Positions 27,351 to 36,641 are shown, counted from the stretch's first letter. The stretch is 64,000 nt of DNA from Planctomycetota bacterium (GCA_022574595.1 JACZRS010000008.1:30919-94918); one strand, 5' to 3'. Notes: generated by a model from the letters alone, not told the origin. A program made the numbers and translations.

Positions 27351-27686
27351 TTAGGGCTTTGCTCCGTAGAGTGCTTCATGTTCGCGCCAGAACTGTCTTA
27401 CAACGGACTGCACGCTATCATGATAGTCCTCAAAGAAACCTACTCGATTCCATGAAGTTGGATAACAATAACGCTCACCTTCTTCGCCGAATTTGCAATC
27501 CCAAAATGTTGGTTCTGTGGGATCGATTACACTAAAGCAATCCGGCTCGTAAAGACAAGGATCGCCTTCATCATTAATAATCCTGTACCAATCAGCTTCT
27601 ATGCCTATGACCCCATACTCCCTCCCGAGAGTGAGCCCAGAGACAGTTTCTTCTGGCCCGATCAATTTTTCAAGTTTTACTTTCAT
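27351..27686 (-). CDS. Hypothetical protein coupled to trmB
   Basis: A 111-residue acidic protein rich in Trp, Tyr and Glu: VSGLTLGREYGVIGIEADWY, CLYEPDCFSVID, TFWDCKFGEEGERYC. The first 45 residues look like a small beta-barrel. It overlaps the trmB stop (ATGA), so it is translated from the same message. No family recognised. Confidence 0.65.
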   Translation of the reverse strand: MKVKLEKLIGPEETVSGLTLGREYGVIGIEADWYRIINDEGDPCLYEPDCFSVIDPTEPTFWDCKFGEEGERYCYPTSWNRVGFFEDYHDSVQSVVRQFWREHEALYGAKP

Positions 27687-28336
27687 CTTTTTAATAATGT
27701 CATTGCTTTGAAGGAGCGGCCTTCTTTGGCGTATTTGCGTTCGAAGTTTGTTCCTACAATCTCACCTTTAGCTACGGATTCAGGTTTAGCAAACTCTTTG
27801 CGATCAAACAAATGTTGGTTGCGCTTAGCGTGATCTTCGTACCACTCCCATAGGTCAGCGTGATCGGTCACAATGTGCAGCTTTCCGTTGGGTTCTAATA
27901 TCCTATGAAAATCTAAAAGAGATTGATCTTGAATCACACGGCGTTTGTGGTGGCGCTTTTTGGGCCAGGGATCGGAAAAATATAAATGAATAACGCTGGC
28001 TATTTGGTCTGCACACCAAAAGCGGATGAACTCAGTCGCATTGCTGTAAAGTATTCTGACATTATTAAGCGAATGACGGCGAACACGGTCGGCTGCGTAT
28101 CTATAAAACTCAGCTGCGTATTCAATGCCAAGGTAATTAATTTCAGGGTTAAGCGGTGCTTGCTTAACCAGGAAAGTCCCTTTACCAGAACCTATTTCAA
28201 TTTCAAATGAATTGGCCGGTTTATCAAAGAAGTCGCGCGGATCGATATAGCCTTGATCAAACGGTGGCAATTCGGAGTGTAGGATTCCGTAGCCGGTGGT
28301 ATCGAGTGTTTTTCCGCGTGATAAACCAAAGCTCAT
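27683..28336 (-). CDS. trmB: tRNA (guanine-N7-)-methyltransferase
   Basis: Methylates G46 of tRNA with S-adenosylmethionine. The SAM-binding stretch is FEIEIGSGKGTFLVKQA, then NYLGIEYAAEF. The family signature IHLYFSDPWPKKRHHKRR and the tail TNFERKYAKEGRSF are complete. Normal length at 217 residues. It sits in a minus-strand run with panD and rsfS upstream and a coupled small gene downstream. Confidence 0.95.
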   Translation of the reverse strand: MSFGLSRGKTLDTTGYGILHSELPPFDQGYIDPRDFFDKPANSFEIEIGSGKGTFLVKQAPLNPEINYLGIEYAAEFYRYAADRVRRHSLNNVRILYSNATEFIRFWCADQIASVIHLYFSDPWPKKRHHKRRVIQDQSLLDFHRILEPNGKLHIVTDHADLWEWYEDHAKRNQHLFDRKEFAKPESVAKGEIVGTNFERKYAKEGRSFKAMTLLKR

Positions 28337-28366
28337 GTGGATATTATACGCTATTGATACCCTTAT

Positions 28367-28405
28367 ACCCGGACCTTCCTCGAAGACTCGTCAGGTCCGG
28401 CTTAG
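28367..28405 (+). repeat. CCGGACC palindromic repeat, copy 3 (short)
   Basis: Begins ACCCGGACC and ends GGTCCGGCTTAG, with a shorter and different middle than copies 1 and 2. Its right end contains the TAA stop of panD. Confidence 0.7.
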
Positions 28406-28791
28406 ATAATAAAGGTTGCTTGAGCAGGCGAATACTCGATCAGCTCAGCTATGTGATTTTGCTCATCACAGATAACTACTTTGGGTCGATGCTTCAGCAT
28501 TTCCTCTTCCGTCATTTGCGCAAATGACATGATTAGGAGGTGGTGGCCTTTTTTGGTGAGATTTGCGGCTGCGCCATTTACTTGTACTTGACCTGAACCT
28601 CTTTCGCCCTCGAAAATGTAAGTTTCAAAGCGAGCCATGTTTTCGCAATCTGCTATTAACACTTTCTCATTTATGACCATTCCTGTTGCATCGAGTAGAT
28701 CTGGGTCTATGGTGATAGACCCTATGTAACTGGGATCGCAATCGGTGACGACCGCTCGATGAATCTTGGCGTATAAGATTTCTCTAAGCAT
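28402..28791 (-). CDS. panD: Aspartate 1-decarboxylase proenzyme
   Basis: Makes beta-alanine for pantothenate and CoA. MLREILYAKIHRAVVTDCDP opens the family, and the self-cleavage site Gly-Ser is in YIGSITID at residues 24-25, giving the pyruvoyl cofactor. NMARFETYIF and the GSGQVQVNGAAA strand carry the remaining signature. At 129 residues the length is normal. The stop lies inside the repeat at 28367-28405. Confidence 0.95.
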   Translation of the reverse strand: MLREILYAKIHRAVVTDCDPSYIGSITIDPDLLDATGMVINEKVLIADCENMARFETYIFEGERGSGQVQVNGAAANLTKKGHHLLIMSFAQMTEEEMLKHRPKVVICDEQNHIAELIEYSPAQATFII

Positions 28792-28838
28792 TTATTCACC
28801 ACAAGATCGGTTAAGGCATTAACTGCTTTTTCGTAAAG

Positions 28839-29231
28839 CTAATCAGTTTGATCGGTTCGCTTCCACTGAATAATCTGCGCATCCGACCATAAGCTCTCTA
28901 GATCGTAGTACGCTCGCTGGTCAGGTTCGAATAGGTGGGCCACAAGATCCACAAAATCGACGACAATCCACGTTAAGCTGCCATCGCGGTCGGATCGGAA
29001 GGCTGGATTGTTATATTGCTTGCCCAGTTCCGCAAGCTCATCAGCCAGGGATTTCATCTGCCGATCGCTGGTTCCTGTACCAATTAAGACGTAATCACAA
29101 ACCTGCGACAGGCCAGTTACATCAAGCAAGGATACATCTTCACAGTGCCGATCTTTCAGAAGACGCGCTGCTTCTATTACGAAATTGCGCGTGTTCCTCT
29201 TTTCATCAGTCTTGGCATCAGCCTTTGCCAT
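28839..29231 (-). CDS. rsfS: Ribosomal silencing factor RsfS
   Basis: Iojap-family protein that binds L14 of the large subunit and blocks subunit joining under starvation. The signature is LLDVTGLSQVCDYVLIGTGT, with TSDRQMKSLADELA and WIVVDFVDLVAHLFEPDQRA near the end. It starts 36 bases after hppA ends and stops 47 bases before panD. Confidence 0.94.
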   Translation of the reverse strand: MAKADAKTDEKRNTRNFVIEAARLLKDRHCEDVSLLDVTGLSQVCDYVLIGTGTSDRQMKSLADELAELGKQYNNPAFRSDRDGSLTWIVVDFVDLVAHLFEPDQRAYYDLESLWSDAQIIQWKRTDQTD

Positions 29232-29266
29232 TACTTATTAATCTTCCAATCTCACTCAGTTTGGAA

Positions 29267-31852
29267 TTATCCAATTCCAAGCAATGCCCCAATTGCGGGC
29301 GAAAACTTGACGATCAAACCTGCGAACACAACCGAAACGATCGCGATGAGTTTAATAAGGATATTAAGTGATGGGCCTGAGGTATCCTTAAATGGATCGC
29401 CAACAGTGTCGCCAATCACTCCAGCTTTATGTGCATCTGACCCCTTACCTCCGTGATGCCCTAGTTCGATGTATTTCTTGGCATTATCCCATGCGCCACC
29501 AGCGTTGGCCATGAATATGGCTATGGCGAATCCGGAAGTCAGTCCACCGACAAGCAATCCCATTACACCCGCAACACCTAATATCAATCCCACAACAATA
29601 GGAATAACAATGGCAAGGATTGCTGGGATAACCATTTCCTTTTGTGCGCCAGTAGTTGAGATAGCAACGCACTCAGCATAATCAGGGTATTGCTTGCCTT
29701 CAAATTCAACCTGCTTAGGCCATTTCATGGGATCCGCAATATCCTCATCACTAAGCCCCTGCTTCTTGTATGCTTTTTTCATGATTGCGAACTGCCTGCG
29801 ACATTCGTTCATCATCAAATAAGCAGTTCTGCCCACCGCGTTCATGGTTAATGCACAAAATACAAACGCTAATAGCACACCCATAAACAACCCGCCCAGC
29901 ACGCGCGGATTCATCAGCGTCACATCATAAAACGCCAGCACCTGACTGATCCTGGCTGAATCCGTGGGGACAAGCTGAACCTTACGGTCAGCGATCGTTA
30001 GTGAATAAGTATTAGTTGCTTCATCAAGATCATCATAAAAAGTTATCTTGTCTGAAACATCCAATGTTTCGTTGATGTGGCGGCTGGCTTCCCTGGTTGA
30101 GACAAGCATGGCGCCTCGCACAGAGTTATCACTTCGAGAAGCAATGGTAAATTGCCCATAGCCTTGATACTCAGCCACATACTGCCCCCCAGCGGTTTCG
30201 AGCATTGCTGATGCATCCTGGTCTTTGACAAGCTGCTTGTTTAAGTTCGTTTGAACTACTGTGATATACGCTGCCAAAAGAGCAAGGGCGGTAAGAGCTG
30301 CTGAACCAATGGCAAACCCTTTACCCGTTGCTGCGGTGGTGTTACCCAACGCATCAAGCATATCCGTTCGTTCACGGACAATTGGAGGTTGGCCTGTCAT
30401 TTCCGCGTTGCCGCCTGCGTTATCTGCGATGGGTCCGTAAGCGTCGGTTGCCAGTGTAATACCAAGCGTAGAAAGCATTCCTACTGCTGCAATTCCTACG
30501 CCATATAGGCCTAACAGGAAGTTTTCACCCCCGCCTGCCAAGTTAAATGCAAACAGGATTGCGATAACGATTGTCAAGATAGGTATCCAGGTAGAAAGCA
30601 TGCCTAGCGCTATACCTGAGATAATTACCGTAGCTGGCCCTGTTTCAGTTTGTTCAGCTACAAGCTTTGTTGGTTTGTGTTCGTAGCTGGTGTAATACTC
30701 AGTTGCAACCGCAATTATCAGTCCAGCTGATAGTCCCGAGATAATCGAACCCCAAACTCCCCAACCACTAACTTGATCCACGCCTTTAAATAGCCACAGC
30801 AACAAACCCAGCGCTAAGACTGCAACGATTGCAGAGGCAAACCAAACACCCGTATGTAAGCTCTTAAGCAGTTGGCCAAATGTTGCATCTTCCTTTGTTC
30901 GGACAACAAATACGCCGAGGAGCGAGCAGATAATTCCGATGCCAGCCAGTGCCATGGGCGCAGCTGCAAGTTTCATTGCAACATCTGCCTTTTCGCCACC
31001 AGTTCCCAAAGCTGACATACCAAATGCTGCCGCTGCCCCTAAAGCCATGGTTGCGAGAATTGAGCCATAATAAGATTCATAAAGGTCCGCACCCATACCC
31101 GCAACATCACCAACATTATCACCAACGTTGTCTGCAATAGTTGCTGGGTTGCGTGGATCATCTTCGGGCATGCCTGCTTCGACCTTGCCTACCAGATCTG
31201 CACCGACATCGGCTGCTTTAGTGTAAATACCACCGCCAACTCTAGCGAAAAGTGCTTGAGTTGAAGCACCCATACCATAGCTGAGCATGATCGTGGTTAT
31301 CTCAACCATTGTTAGTTCAGCACCTAGGATCGAGTTCCATGCAATGAACCAAAGGGAGATATCAAGTAATGCGAAACCGACAACGACAAGCCCCATCACC
31401 GCACCTGCTCTAAACGCAATCTTTAGGCCGTCATTAAGTGAGTTCTTGACCGCAAAGGTTGTGCGCGCTGAAGCGTTGGTCGCCATCTTCATGCCGAGCC
31501 AGCCACATATACCGGAGAATAGACCAGCAATGGGTACACCGAGCGCAGTCCACATAGTCTGAATCCCGCTTAGCCCCATTAGCAGCAAAATCCCAACCAG
31601 CGCCACAAATACGATTGCCACGACGCGGTACTGGCTGGTCAGATAAGCCTTGGCCCCATCACGAACCGCCTGGGCGATTCTCACCATCTCCGAATCACCT
31701 TCAGAATGCGCCATAACGCCGCGGCTAAAGATAAACGCAAAGATCAAAGCCAATACCGCACCAATTGGCGCGATGAACCACATAGGGGCGTTGTCAGCAA
31801 TATCAGAAATATTCGCAAGCAGATGCAAGTTCACGATTGGTCTCTCCAGCAA
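29267..31852 (-). CDS. hppA: Membrane-bound ion-pumping pyrophosphatase, K+-dependent type
   Basis: Couples pyrophosphate hydrolysis to H+ or Na+ pumping. Substrate motifs are DVGADLVGKVEAGMPEDDPR, NPATIADNVGDNVGDVAGMG and, near the C-terminus, GDTVGDPFKDTSGPSLN. LGNTTAATGKGFAIGSAAL has Ala where K+-independent enzymes carry Lys, so the K+-dependent group is expected. The protein has 861 residues against about 680-770 in most relatives. Much of the excess is a soluble insert at about residues 560-660, after the AYITVVQ helix. Whether it pumps Na+ or H+ cannot be told. Confidence 0.95.
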   Translation of the reverse strand: MLERPIVNLHLLANISDIADNAPMWFIAPIGAVLALIFAFIFSRGVMAHSEGDSEMVRIAQAVRDGAKAYLTSQYRVVAIVFVALVGILLLMGLSGIQTMWTALGVPIAGLFSGICGWLGMKMATNASARTTFAVKNSLNDGLKIAFRAGAVMGLVVVGFALLDISLWFIAWNSILGAELTMVEITTIMLSYGMGASTQALFARVGGGIYTKAADVGADLVGKVEAGMPEDDPRNPATIADNVGDNVGDVAGMGADLYESYYGSILATMALGAAAAFGMSALGTGGEKADVAMKLAAAPMALAGIGIICSLLGVFVVRTKEDATFGQLLKSLHTGVWFASAIVAVLALGLLLWLFKGVDQVSGWGVWGSIISGLSAGLIIAVATEYYTSYEHKPTKLVAEQTETGPATVIISGIALGMLSTWIPILTIVIAILFAFNLAGGGENFLLGLYGVGIAAVGMLSTLGITLATDAYGPIADNAGGNAEMTGQPPIVRERTDMLDALGNTTAATGKGFAIGSAALTALALLAAYITVVQTNLNKQLVKDQDASAMLETAGGQYVAEYQGYGQFTIASRSDNSVRGAMLVSTREASRHINETLDVSDKITFYDDLDEATNTYSLTIADRKVQLVPTDSARISQVLAFYDVTLMNPRVLGGLFMGVLLAFVFCALTMNAVGRTAYLMMNECRRQFAIMKKAYKKQGLSDEDIADPMKWPKQVEFEGKQYPDYAECVAISTTGAQKEMVIPAILAIVIPIVVGLILGVAGVMGLLVGGLTSGFAIAIFMANAGGAWDNAKKYIELGHHGGKGSDAHKAGVIGDTVGDPFKDTSGPSLNILIKLIAIVSVVFAGLIVKFSPAIGALLGIG

Positions 31853-31967
31853 TATTCAGAAAGTTTGTCAAATCAATATAGTGATTGCCAGCCATTAAGC
31901 CCCGATCGGGAAGATTCACCCGTCCAGGCCTGCCTGGCTTTATACCAACAGTTGATGGTTATAGGCT

Positions 31968-32183
31968 TTAAGACCGTGGTCTGGACGGCCTATCCCCTCC
32001 ACCAGGACGAACAACGCGCGCGACTGACTTGCGCATAGCGCGACGACGCCTCTCCGAGGGCTTCTCGAAATACTGTCGTCTTTTGATTTCCTTAGTAAGC
32101 CCCTCTTTTTCACAGAGCTTCTTGAATCGGCGCAGCATCTGCTCAACCGATTCGCCACCACGAGCTTTAATTCTAATAGCCAT
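31968..32183 (-). CDS. rpsU: 30S ribosomal protein S21
   Basis: Short basic ribosomal protein: MAIRIKARGGESVEQMLRRF, then KKLCEKEGL and RRQYFEKPSERRRRAMR. The start is MAIRIK at 32183; an in-frame ATG four codons upstream is less likely. The C-terminal Arg/Gly/Pro tail (RVVRPGGGDRPSRPRS) is longer than in proteobacteria. Confidence 0.95.
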   Translation of the reverse strand: MAIRIKARGGESVEQMLRRFKKLCEKEGLTKEIKRRQYFEKPSERRRRAMRKSVARVVRPGGGDRPSRPRS

Positions 32184-32393
32184 ATATGCTTGCACTGCTC
32201 CAGAAAAATTTAGCCGCGCATTAAAGCCTATTTATGTACGTTTGGCAAGCGAGTTTGGAAAATGACTCGAGGTTGGTTAAGTCTTTGCCAAACTTTGGCG
32301 GGCATGAGCCTCAAATTATCCTAAAATAGGCTTTAATGTGCAAAAAAATGAGGATCGCAGTCCTTTATAAACCATTGTCCCGATTCACCTTAT

Positions 32394-33008
32394 ATGCCAC
32401 TAGTTATAGATACATACAACGTGCTGCAAACAACCGGAGTCCTACCACCTGAATTGGCGGGAATCGATCTGGAAGCCCTCTTGGCCTTGATCGCTAATAG
32501 CAGGTACCGAAACCAGAAAATAACACTCGTCTGTGATGGTACAAGTAAGGGCAGAAAACGCATCAGCCTGGCGAAAACCATCGCCTTGAAATTCTCTGGC
32601 CCACACAAAACAGCGGATGACCTGATCGTCGAATTGCTGGATAAATCCTCCCACTGTAGGCGAATTACTGTCGTTACCTCAGATAGAGCCGTGGCAAAGG
32701 CAGCTAAAGCTCGGCGATGTGCAACCCTGACCTCACAACTCTTTCTCGAACATCTGACAAATGATGCTCAATCTCAAAATAAAGCCCAGCCAGCGAGTGA
32801 GGCTCGATCGCATAAACCTTTAGATGACAAAGCTGTCCAGCAATGGATAGATGAATTTCAGCTTGATGAAAGTGAGCTTCAAAAACCAGCTTCTAAACCA
32901 CCAACCAAAAAAGCATCCCCCGCATCCCCCTCAGCCCCCGCAACTCCCAGCACCCTCACATTTAGCAATGCAATTCAATCAAAGAAAAGAAAGAAGAAAA
33001 AAACATAG
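32394..33008 (+). CDS. NYN/PIN-like nuclease domain protein (YacP-type)
   Basis: Residues 1-125 fit the NYN domain: MPLVIDTYNVLQ with the first Asp and Asn, ITLVCDGTSKG, the conserved HKTADDLIVELLDKSS acidic cluster, and ITVVTSDRAVAKAAKARRC. This is the YacP branch of PIN-like ribonucleases. The rest is a Lys/Pro/Ala-rich linker ending in KKRKKKKT, possibly nucleic-acid binding. RNA cleavage is a family expectation. It overlaps nothing and leads into the lipoprotein 6 bases downstream. Confidence 0.85.
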   Translation: MPLVIDTYNVLQTTGVLPPELAGIDLEALLALIANSRYRNQKITLVCDGTSKGRKRISLAKTIALKFSGPHKTADDLIVELLDKSSHCRRITVVTSDRAVAKAAKARRCATLTSQLFLEHLTNDAQSQNKAQPASEARSHKPLDDKAVQQWIDEFQLDESELQKPASKPPTKKASPASPSAPATPSTLTFSNAIQSKKRKKKKT

Positions 33009-33014
33009 GATAAG

Positions 33015-33596
33015 ATGATGGGCGTGTTTGAGATGTTCTTAAGAAGTTGGATGGTGATTTCTCTAGCAAGTTTGCTTGTTGCTACCTGTGGATGCAGCGA
33101 GACAGATGATGCGCCCGTTGAAGCAATCACAAGGCCGGCTCAGCAGCAAGACCAATCTAAGCCATCACCCTGGCAGATTATTGATGGTGCAGCTCGGATT
33201 GCATTGGCAAGCGAAATAGACGATTCCGAACTTGCGGATGCGATTGCTCAAGCTAAGTCCTCAGCTGAAGAAGCACGCAAGCGCTGGCAAAACGCAACCA
33301 ACCAGCAACGTTCCCAATGGGCGATTAAATGGGCCGCCCCCACTGTGGATGGCAACATCGAACATATATGGATTAAACCGATCCTGGCATGGTCAAAGTT
33401 CCGCATTGAAGGCAGACTTGCAAACCAACCACTAGCTGAGCTTGCATGCGATAAAACCCTAGGCCAATCCGTGAGCTTCCCCATCGAAGAACTTTCAGAT
33501 TGGGTGTTTATGACTGAGGGATCTGATGATGAAGCCTTGCGCGAAGGTGGCTTCACACTGAAGCTTCTTGAACAACGCTACGGCGAGCCAAAGTAA
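33015..33596 (+). CDS. DUF2314 lipoprotein
   Basis: A lipoprotein signal ends in the lipobox ATCGCSE. After a polar linker and a helical stretch (DAIAQAKSSAEEARKRW), the C-terminal half matches DUF2314: HIWIKPILAWSKFRIEGRLA, LAELACDKTLGQSVSFPIEE, LSDWVFMTEG and GFTLKLLEQRYGEP. Function of the domain is unknown. It is probably cotranscribed with the nuclease gene. Confidence 0.8.
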   Translation: MMGVFEMFLRSWMVISLASLLVATCGCSETDDAPVEAITRPAQQQDQSKPSPWQIIDGAARIALASEIDDSELADAIAQAKSSAEEARKRWQNATNQQRSQWAIKWAAPTVDGNIEHIWIKPILAWSKFRIEGRLANQPLAELACDKTLGQSVSFPIEELSDWVFMTEGSDDEALREGGFTLKLLEQRYGEPK

Positions 33597-33803
33597 GAAA
33601 TAGAAATGAGCTCTTGCCACACAGAAAAAAACATCGCTAATCAGGACCAAATTACCTGTTTTAAGAGAATTGCCTTGAATTCTGTTGCAAATCGCGCGAT
33701 TATGCCCGATATTGTCAATCGCTCGTCTCAATAAATATTTAAAATTGAATGAGTATTTGTGATTGGAAACGATTGCCCATTAGGCGCAAATTTTGGCAAA
33801 ATG

Positions 33804-33831
33804 CCCGCGACAGGTGCCAGCCTGCCGCGGG
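33804..33831 (-). terminator. Hairpin terminator of the small gene at 33840
   Basis: CCCGCGACAGG pairs with CCTGCCGCGGG with one mismatch around a six-base loop. On the minus strand CATTTTG follows. Confidence 0.5.
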
Positions 33832-33839
33832 ATTAGAGA

Positions 33840-34004
33840 TTAGTTGTTTGAAGGTTTGGCCCAGAACGTAAAGCATTTAATGCCATAGTTCTCAGCACGA
33901 AGTATACGTCCGTCCCTAAGACGAATCGTCTTAGTATGGACAAGTTGGTATCCCGGTCCGGGTTTATCCCGTTTCGGGCGTTTCTTGAAGTTTGTATTTT
34001 TCAA
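33840..34004 (-). CDS. Small basic protein, unknown
   Basis: A 54-residue protein with KKRPKRDKPGPGYQLVHTKT, IRLRDGRILRAENYG and KCFTFWAKPSNN. A TTG at 34004 is favoured because AAGGAA sits nine bases before it, while the ATG at 34052 has no ribosome site. The repeated strand-turn pattern and the downstream hairpin suggest a real gene. Family not recognised. Confidence 0.5.
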   Translation of the reverse strand: MKNTNFKKRPKRDKPGPGYQLVHTKTIRLRDGRILRAENYGIKCFTFWAKPSNN

Positions 34005-34186
34005 TTTATAAGTTTCCTTAAAATATGAAATTGGATACAACGATTGAAACATGCGTCATAAGCGCATGACATGATGCAAGTGTTTTCCTTTGATATTGGT
34101 GGCCCCCTTGGATAATGTGAATATCTGCTGAGGACGTAAGAAATTCGAGTGACGCTCGACATTTTGTTATCCGTTCTTAGCACTCC

Positions 34187-34213
34187 GCCCGCCGTGGTAC
34201 AAACACGGCGGGC
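34187..34213 (-). terminator. Hairpin after the gene at 34231
   Basis: GCCCGCCGTG and CACGGCGGGC pair perfectly over ten bases with a seven-base loop. No T-run follows, so it may stabilise the message end rather than terminate. Confidence 0.45.
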
Positions 34214-34230
34214 CTTATGCGCTGATCTAG

Positions 34231-34614
34231 CTATCCAGATCGTTTTTCATCAAAATCCTCTTGTATTATCAATCGATTCTCATGGTCCTTGCTCAGTTGC
34301 TTTTCCTGCACCAAGTTGGAAATCGTAGAAATAACAACTCGTCTACGATCCAATGACTGGCTTAAGATTCTATCTCGCAGTATCTCGGCAATTTGCGATG
34401 AAGTATACTTTCCAGGCTGTTGGCTTACAAACTCGATTACGGCCTTTTGTGGCCTTTGTGCTTGACCTCTTAATTGCGCGAGCTTTCGTAATTGCTGAAA
34501 TGCCTTCAATTCAATTTCTGCTCGTCTGAGAGTGTTTATCCTTCGTTCCCGCGACTGAATGAGCTGATCGAGATCTTCCAACATGAGTGAGCCTTGCGTG
34601 GTCAGAGTTGTCAT
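34231..34614 (-). CDS. Coiled-coil plus winged-helix-like protein
   Basis: A 127-residue protein. Residues 12-55 are a charged coiled coil (IQSRERRINTLRRAEIELKA). Residues 60-115 look like a winged helix: KAVIEFVSQQPGKYTSSQIA, then RRRVVISTISNLVQE, where a variable wing would follow. GAGGAG nine bases before the ATG at 34614 supports the start. It is probably a small DNA-binding regulator; the target is unknown. Confidence 0.65.
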   Translation of the reverse strand: MTTLTTQGSLMLEDLDQLIQSRERRINTLRRAEIELKAFQQLRKLAQLRGQAQRPQKAVIEFVSQQPGKYTSSQIAEILRDRILSQSLDRRRVVISTISNLVQEKQLSKDHENRLIIQEDFDEKRSG

Positions 34615-35054
34615 AGCGGGTACTCCTCAGGTAGTGATTGTTGTTGATCCATGGCTAATAGAGCCTCCTTGTACATACGATTACCGGACCTTCATCTATC
34701 GGCATTGCATGGATCTATGGACCATGATTATCTTATAAGATATCCAAAATACCACCATGGGTAGTGCTTCGCGTCAACTTATGTACAATATGGACATGTG
34801 CTATAGTCCATCGACTTTTCTGATGGTCAATGCTTGATCCAGCAATGAATACTCATTTTGAGTGAGCTGCATGGATTCTTCTTCATAAGTTCTTTACCAC
34901 AAAGAAGATACAGCGGAACCTTCGTTTTCGAGACCGCTCTATACGTCATTTGCTCGCTTTAAGCTTCAAAGATATGTCGTCATCTCAATAGATATAAAGA
35001 AATGTAGTAATAGCCCCATGCATACTACTTGGTCTTCAGTTGGGGAAAATCAAA

Positions 35055-35090
35055 GGGGACGGGAGTCGTTATTAAAGACTCCCGTACCCT
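35055..35090 (-). terminator. Hairpin, second downstream of gene at 35229
   Basis: GGGGACGGGAGTC pairs with GACTCCCGTACCC with one mismatch around a nine- to ten-base loop. On the minus strand CCCCTTTGATTTT follows, giving a weak T-run. It could work in both directions. Confidence 0.5.
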
Positions 35091-35122
35091 TTAATTGTTT
35101 AATTGATTGCTCTATAAAATAT

Positions 35123-35159
35123 AATCGTAGGGCTGACCTTATTGGCCTGCCCTACGATT
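35123..35159 (-). terminator. Hairpin, first downstream of gene at 35229
   Basis: AATCGTAGGGC and GCCCTACGATT are a perfect 11-base inverted repeat around a 15-base loop. Confidence 0.55.
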
Positions 35160-35228
35160 ACCTGGTTGCAGTTTCGATTCGACCATTCTCGATAGAATCG
35201 GAACGGCTTTAACCATGTTGCTTTTCTC

Positions 35229-36641
35229 TTAAGGGCATGAGCCCCAGTTGGCGAATAGAAGAAGCATGTCGATGATATTGACGCTGCCGTTTTCGTCGAA
35301 GTCAGCTTTATCTGCGGTATCCCATTGAGCGAAGAGTTCAAGTAAATCGGATGTGTCAACGGTTCCACTACTATCGAGATCCCATGGACACGCAGGAGCC
35401 TCGTCAGCAAGTTGAAACACATACACCGAACCAGAACCGGGGCCATAATCGTAGTCGTCACCACTCGCTGCTATTGCAGTGTATTCGTCGTCCATGGCGA
35501 TGGCAGTACCGAAATGGGCATCCGCCGTATGGTCGTTTGGAAGGATCTGGTCGATCTGATTGCCGGTAGATAAATCGTAATAATATGCAGCACCAGTGTC
35601 GAGCCTATCACTTGTATCATGTCCAGGCGCCCCAACTCCGACGATGTCGTTGTTGATAGCTAATGACCAGCCGAAGTGATCATCAGCTGCGCCATCACTT
35701 GGGTGGAGTTTGGCGAACTGATTATTGGTGGAAAGATCGTTCTGATTATTGGTGGAAAGATCGTATAGATAAACGGTACCAATGTCGGGCCTTCTGCTGT
35801 CATCATGTCCAGGCGACCCAACTCCGACGATGTCGTTTTTGATAGCTACGGACCAACCGAAGTGATCACCAGATGCGCCATCACTTGGGTGGAGTTTGGC
35901 GATCTGATTACTGGTGGAAAGATCGAATAGATAAACCGCACCAGTATCGTTATCTTCACCATGCGCACCTACAACAAGGATGCCGTTGTCGATGGCGAGG
36001 GAGTAGCCGAAATGTGCATGTGATGATCCATCACTTGGGACGAGTTTGGCGATCTGATTACCGGTGGACACATCGAATAGATACACCGCACCAGAATCGC
36101 CGTGAATGTTGCGTTGAAGATACGCTCCGACCGCTACCACGCCGTTGTCTATGGCAAGGGAGAAGCCGAACAAATCATCATCAGTTCCGTCGTTTGGAAG
36201 AAGTCTAGCTATCTGATTACCGGTTGACGTATCAAGAATATACACAGGACTAGAACTGGTGCCAAGGTCGTTGTCTGTCCACGCTGCTATGGCGACCACA
36301 CCGATATCAGTTGCAATAGTGGCTCCAAGATGGTTTTGTGTCTCGCCGTCGCTTGGGCTGAGACTTGGGAGCGCTAAGCCGGTGGATAAATCGTAACGGT
36401 ACGCGGAAACAGAGACGCTGCCATCGGGTCCGATTTTAAATGCCGCTACACACACACCACCGGTTTCCATGGCGAGTGAGTTGCCGAAATAGTTAATCGC
36501 CACGTCGCTCTCAGCCTTAAGATTATAGATCTGATCGCTGACGTCGGCGTAGGCCGAGGCGGGGAGCAGGACTGTTGCTACTAAGGCAAGAGTTCCTAAA
36601 GGCAAGTTGTAAGACTTTGTGTTTTTTGTGAAGTTGTTCAT
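35229..36641 (-). CDS. Exported FG-GAP-like repeat protein with dockerin-like tail (1 of 4)
   Basis: A signal peptide (NLPLGTLALVATVLLPASAYA) is followed by six or seven repeats of about 50 residues, each with HFGxSLAIDNGxVxVGA, an acidic turn and GAVYLFDLST. This is the FG-GAP/beta-propeller pattern of integrin-like exported proteins. The C-terminal 55 residues have two EF-hand-like units, CPWDLDSSGTVDTSDLLELF and DFDENGSVNIIDMLLLFANW, ending GSCP. These resemble type I dockerins, though no cohesin partner is seen. A 24-base tandem duplication adds NDLSTNNQ near residue 285. Start taken at MNNF. Confidence 0.82.
   Translation of the reverse strand: MNNFTKNTKSYNLPLGTLALVATVLLPASAYADVSDQIYNLKAESDVAINYFGNSLAMETGGVCVAAFKIGPDGSVSVSAYRYDLSTGLALPSLSPSDGETQNHLGATIATDIGVVAIAAWTDNDLGTSSSPVYILDTSTGNQIARLLPNDGTDDDLFGFSLAIDNGVVAVGAYLQRNIHGDSGAVYLFDVSTGNQIAKLVPSDGSSHAHFGYSLAIDNGILVVGAHGEDNDTGAVYLFDLSTSNQIAKLHPSDGASGDHFGWSVAIKNDIVGVGSPGHDDSRRPDIGTVYLYDLSTNNQNDLSTNNQFAKLHPSDGAADDHFGWSLAINNDIVGVGAPGHDTSDRLDTGAAYYYDLSTGNQIDQILPNDHTADAHFGTAIAMDDEYTAIAASGDDYDYGPGSGSVYVFQLADEAPACPWDLDSSGTVDTSDLLELFAQWDTADKADFDENGSVNIIDMLLLFANWGSCP
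35718..35764 (-). repeat. 24-base tandem duplication in coding sequence
   Basis: The unit CTGATTATTGGTGGAAAGAT plus CGTT occurs twice head to tail (second copy lacks its last T). In the protein it doubles NDLSTNNQ. It keeps the frame. Confidence 0.9.

Larger units (their letters stand above)
34615..35228. other. Gene-free stretch with two hairpins
   Basis: About 600 bases without a credible gene. Two perfect or near-perfect hairpins lie at 35055-35090 and 35123-35159, downstream of the dockerin-type gene. The part from 34640 to 34850 repeats short words such as ATGGAC/GTCCAT but shows no larger structure to me. Confidence 0.5.
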
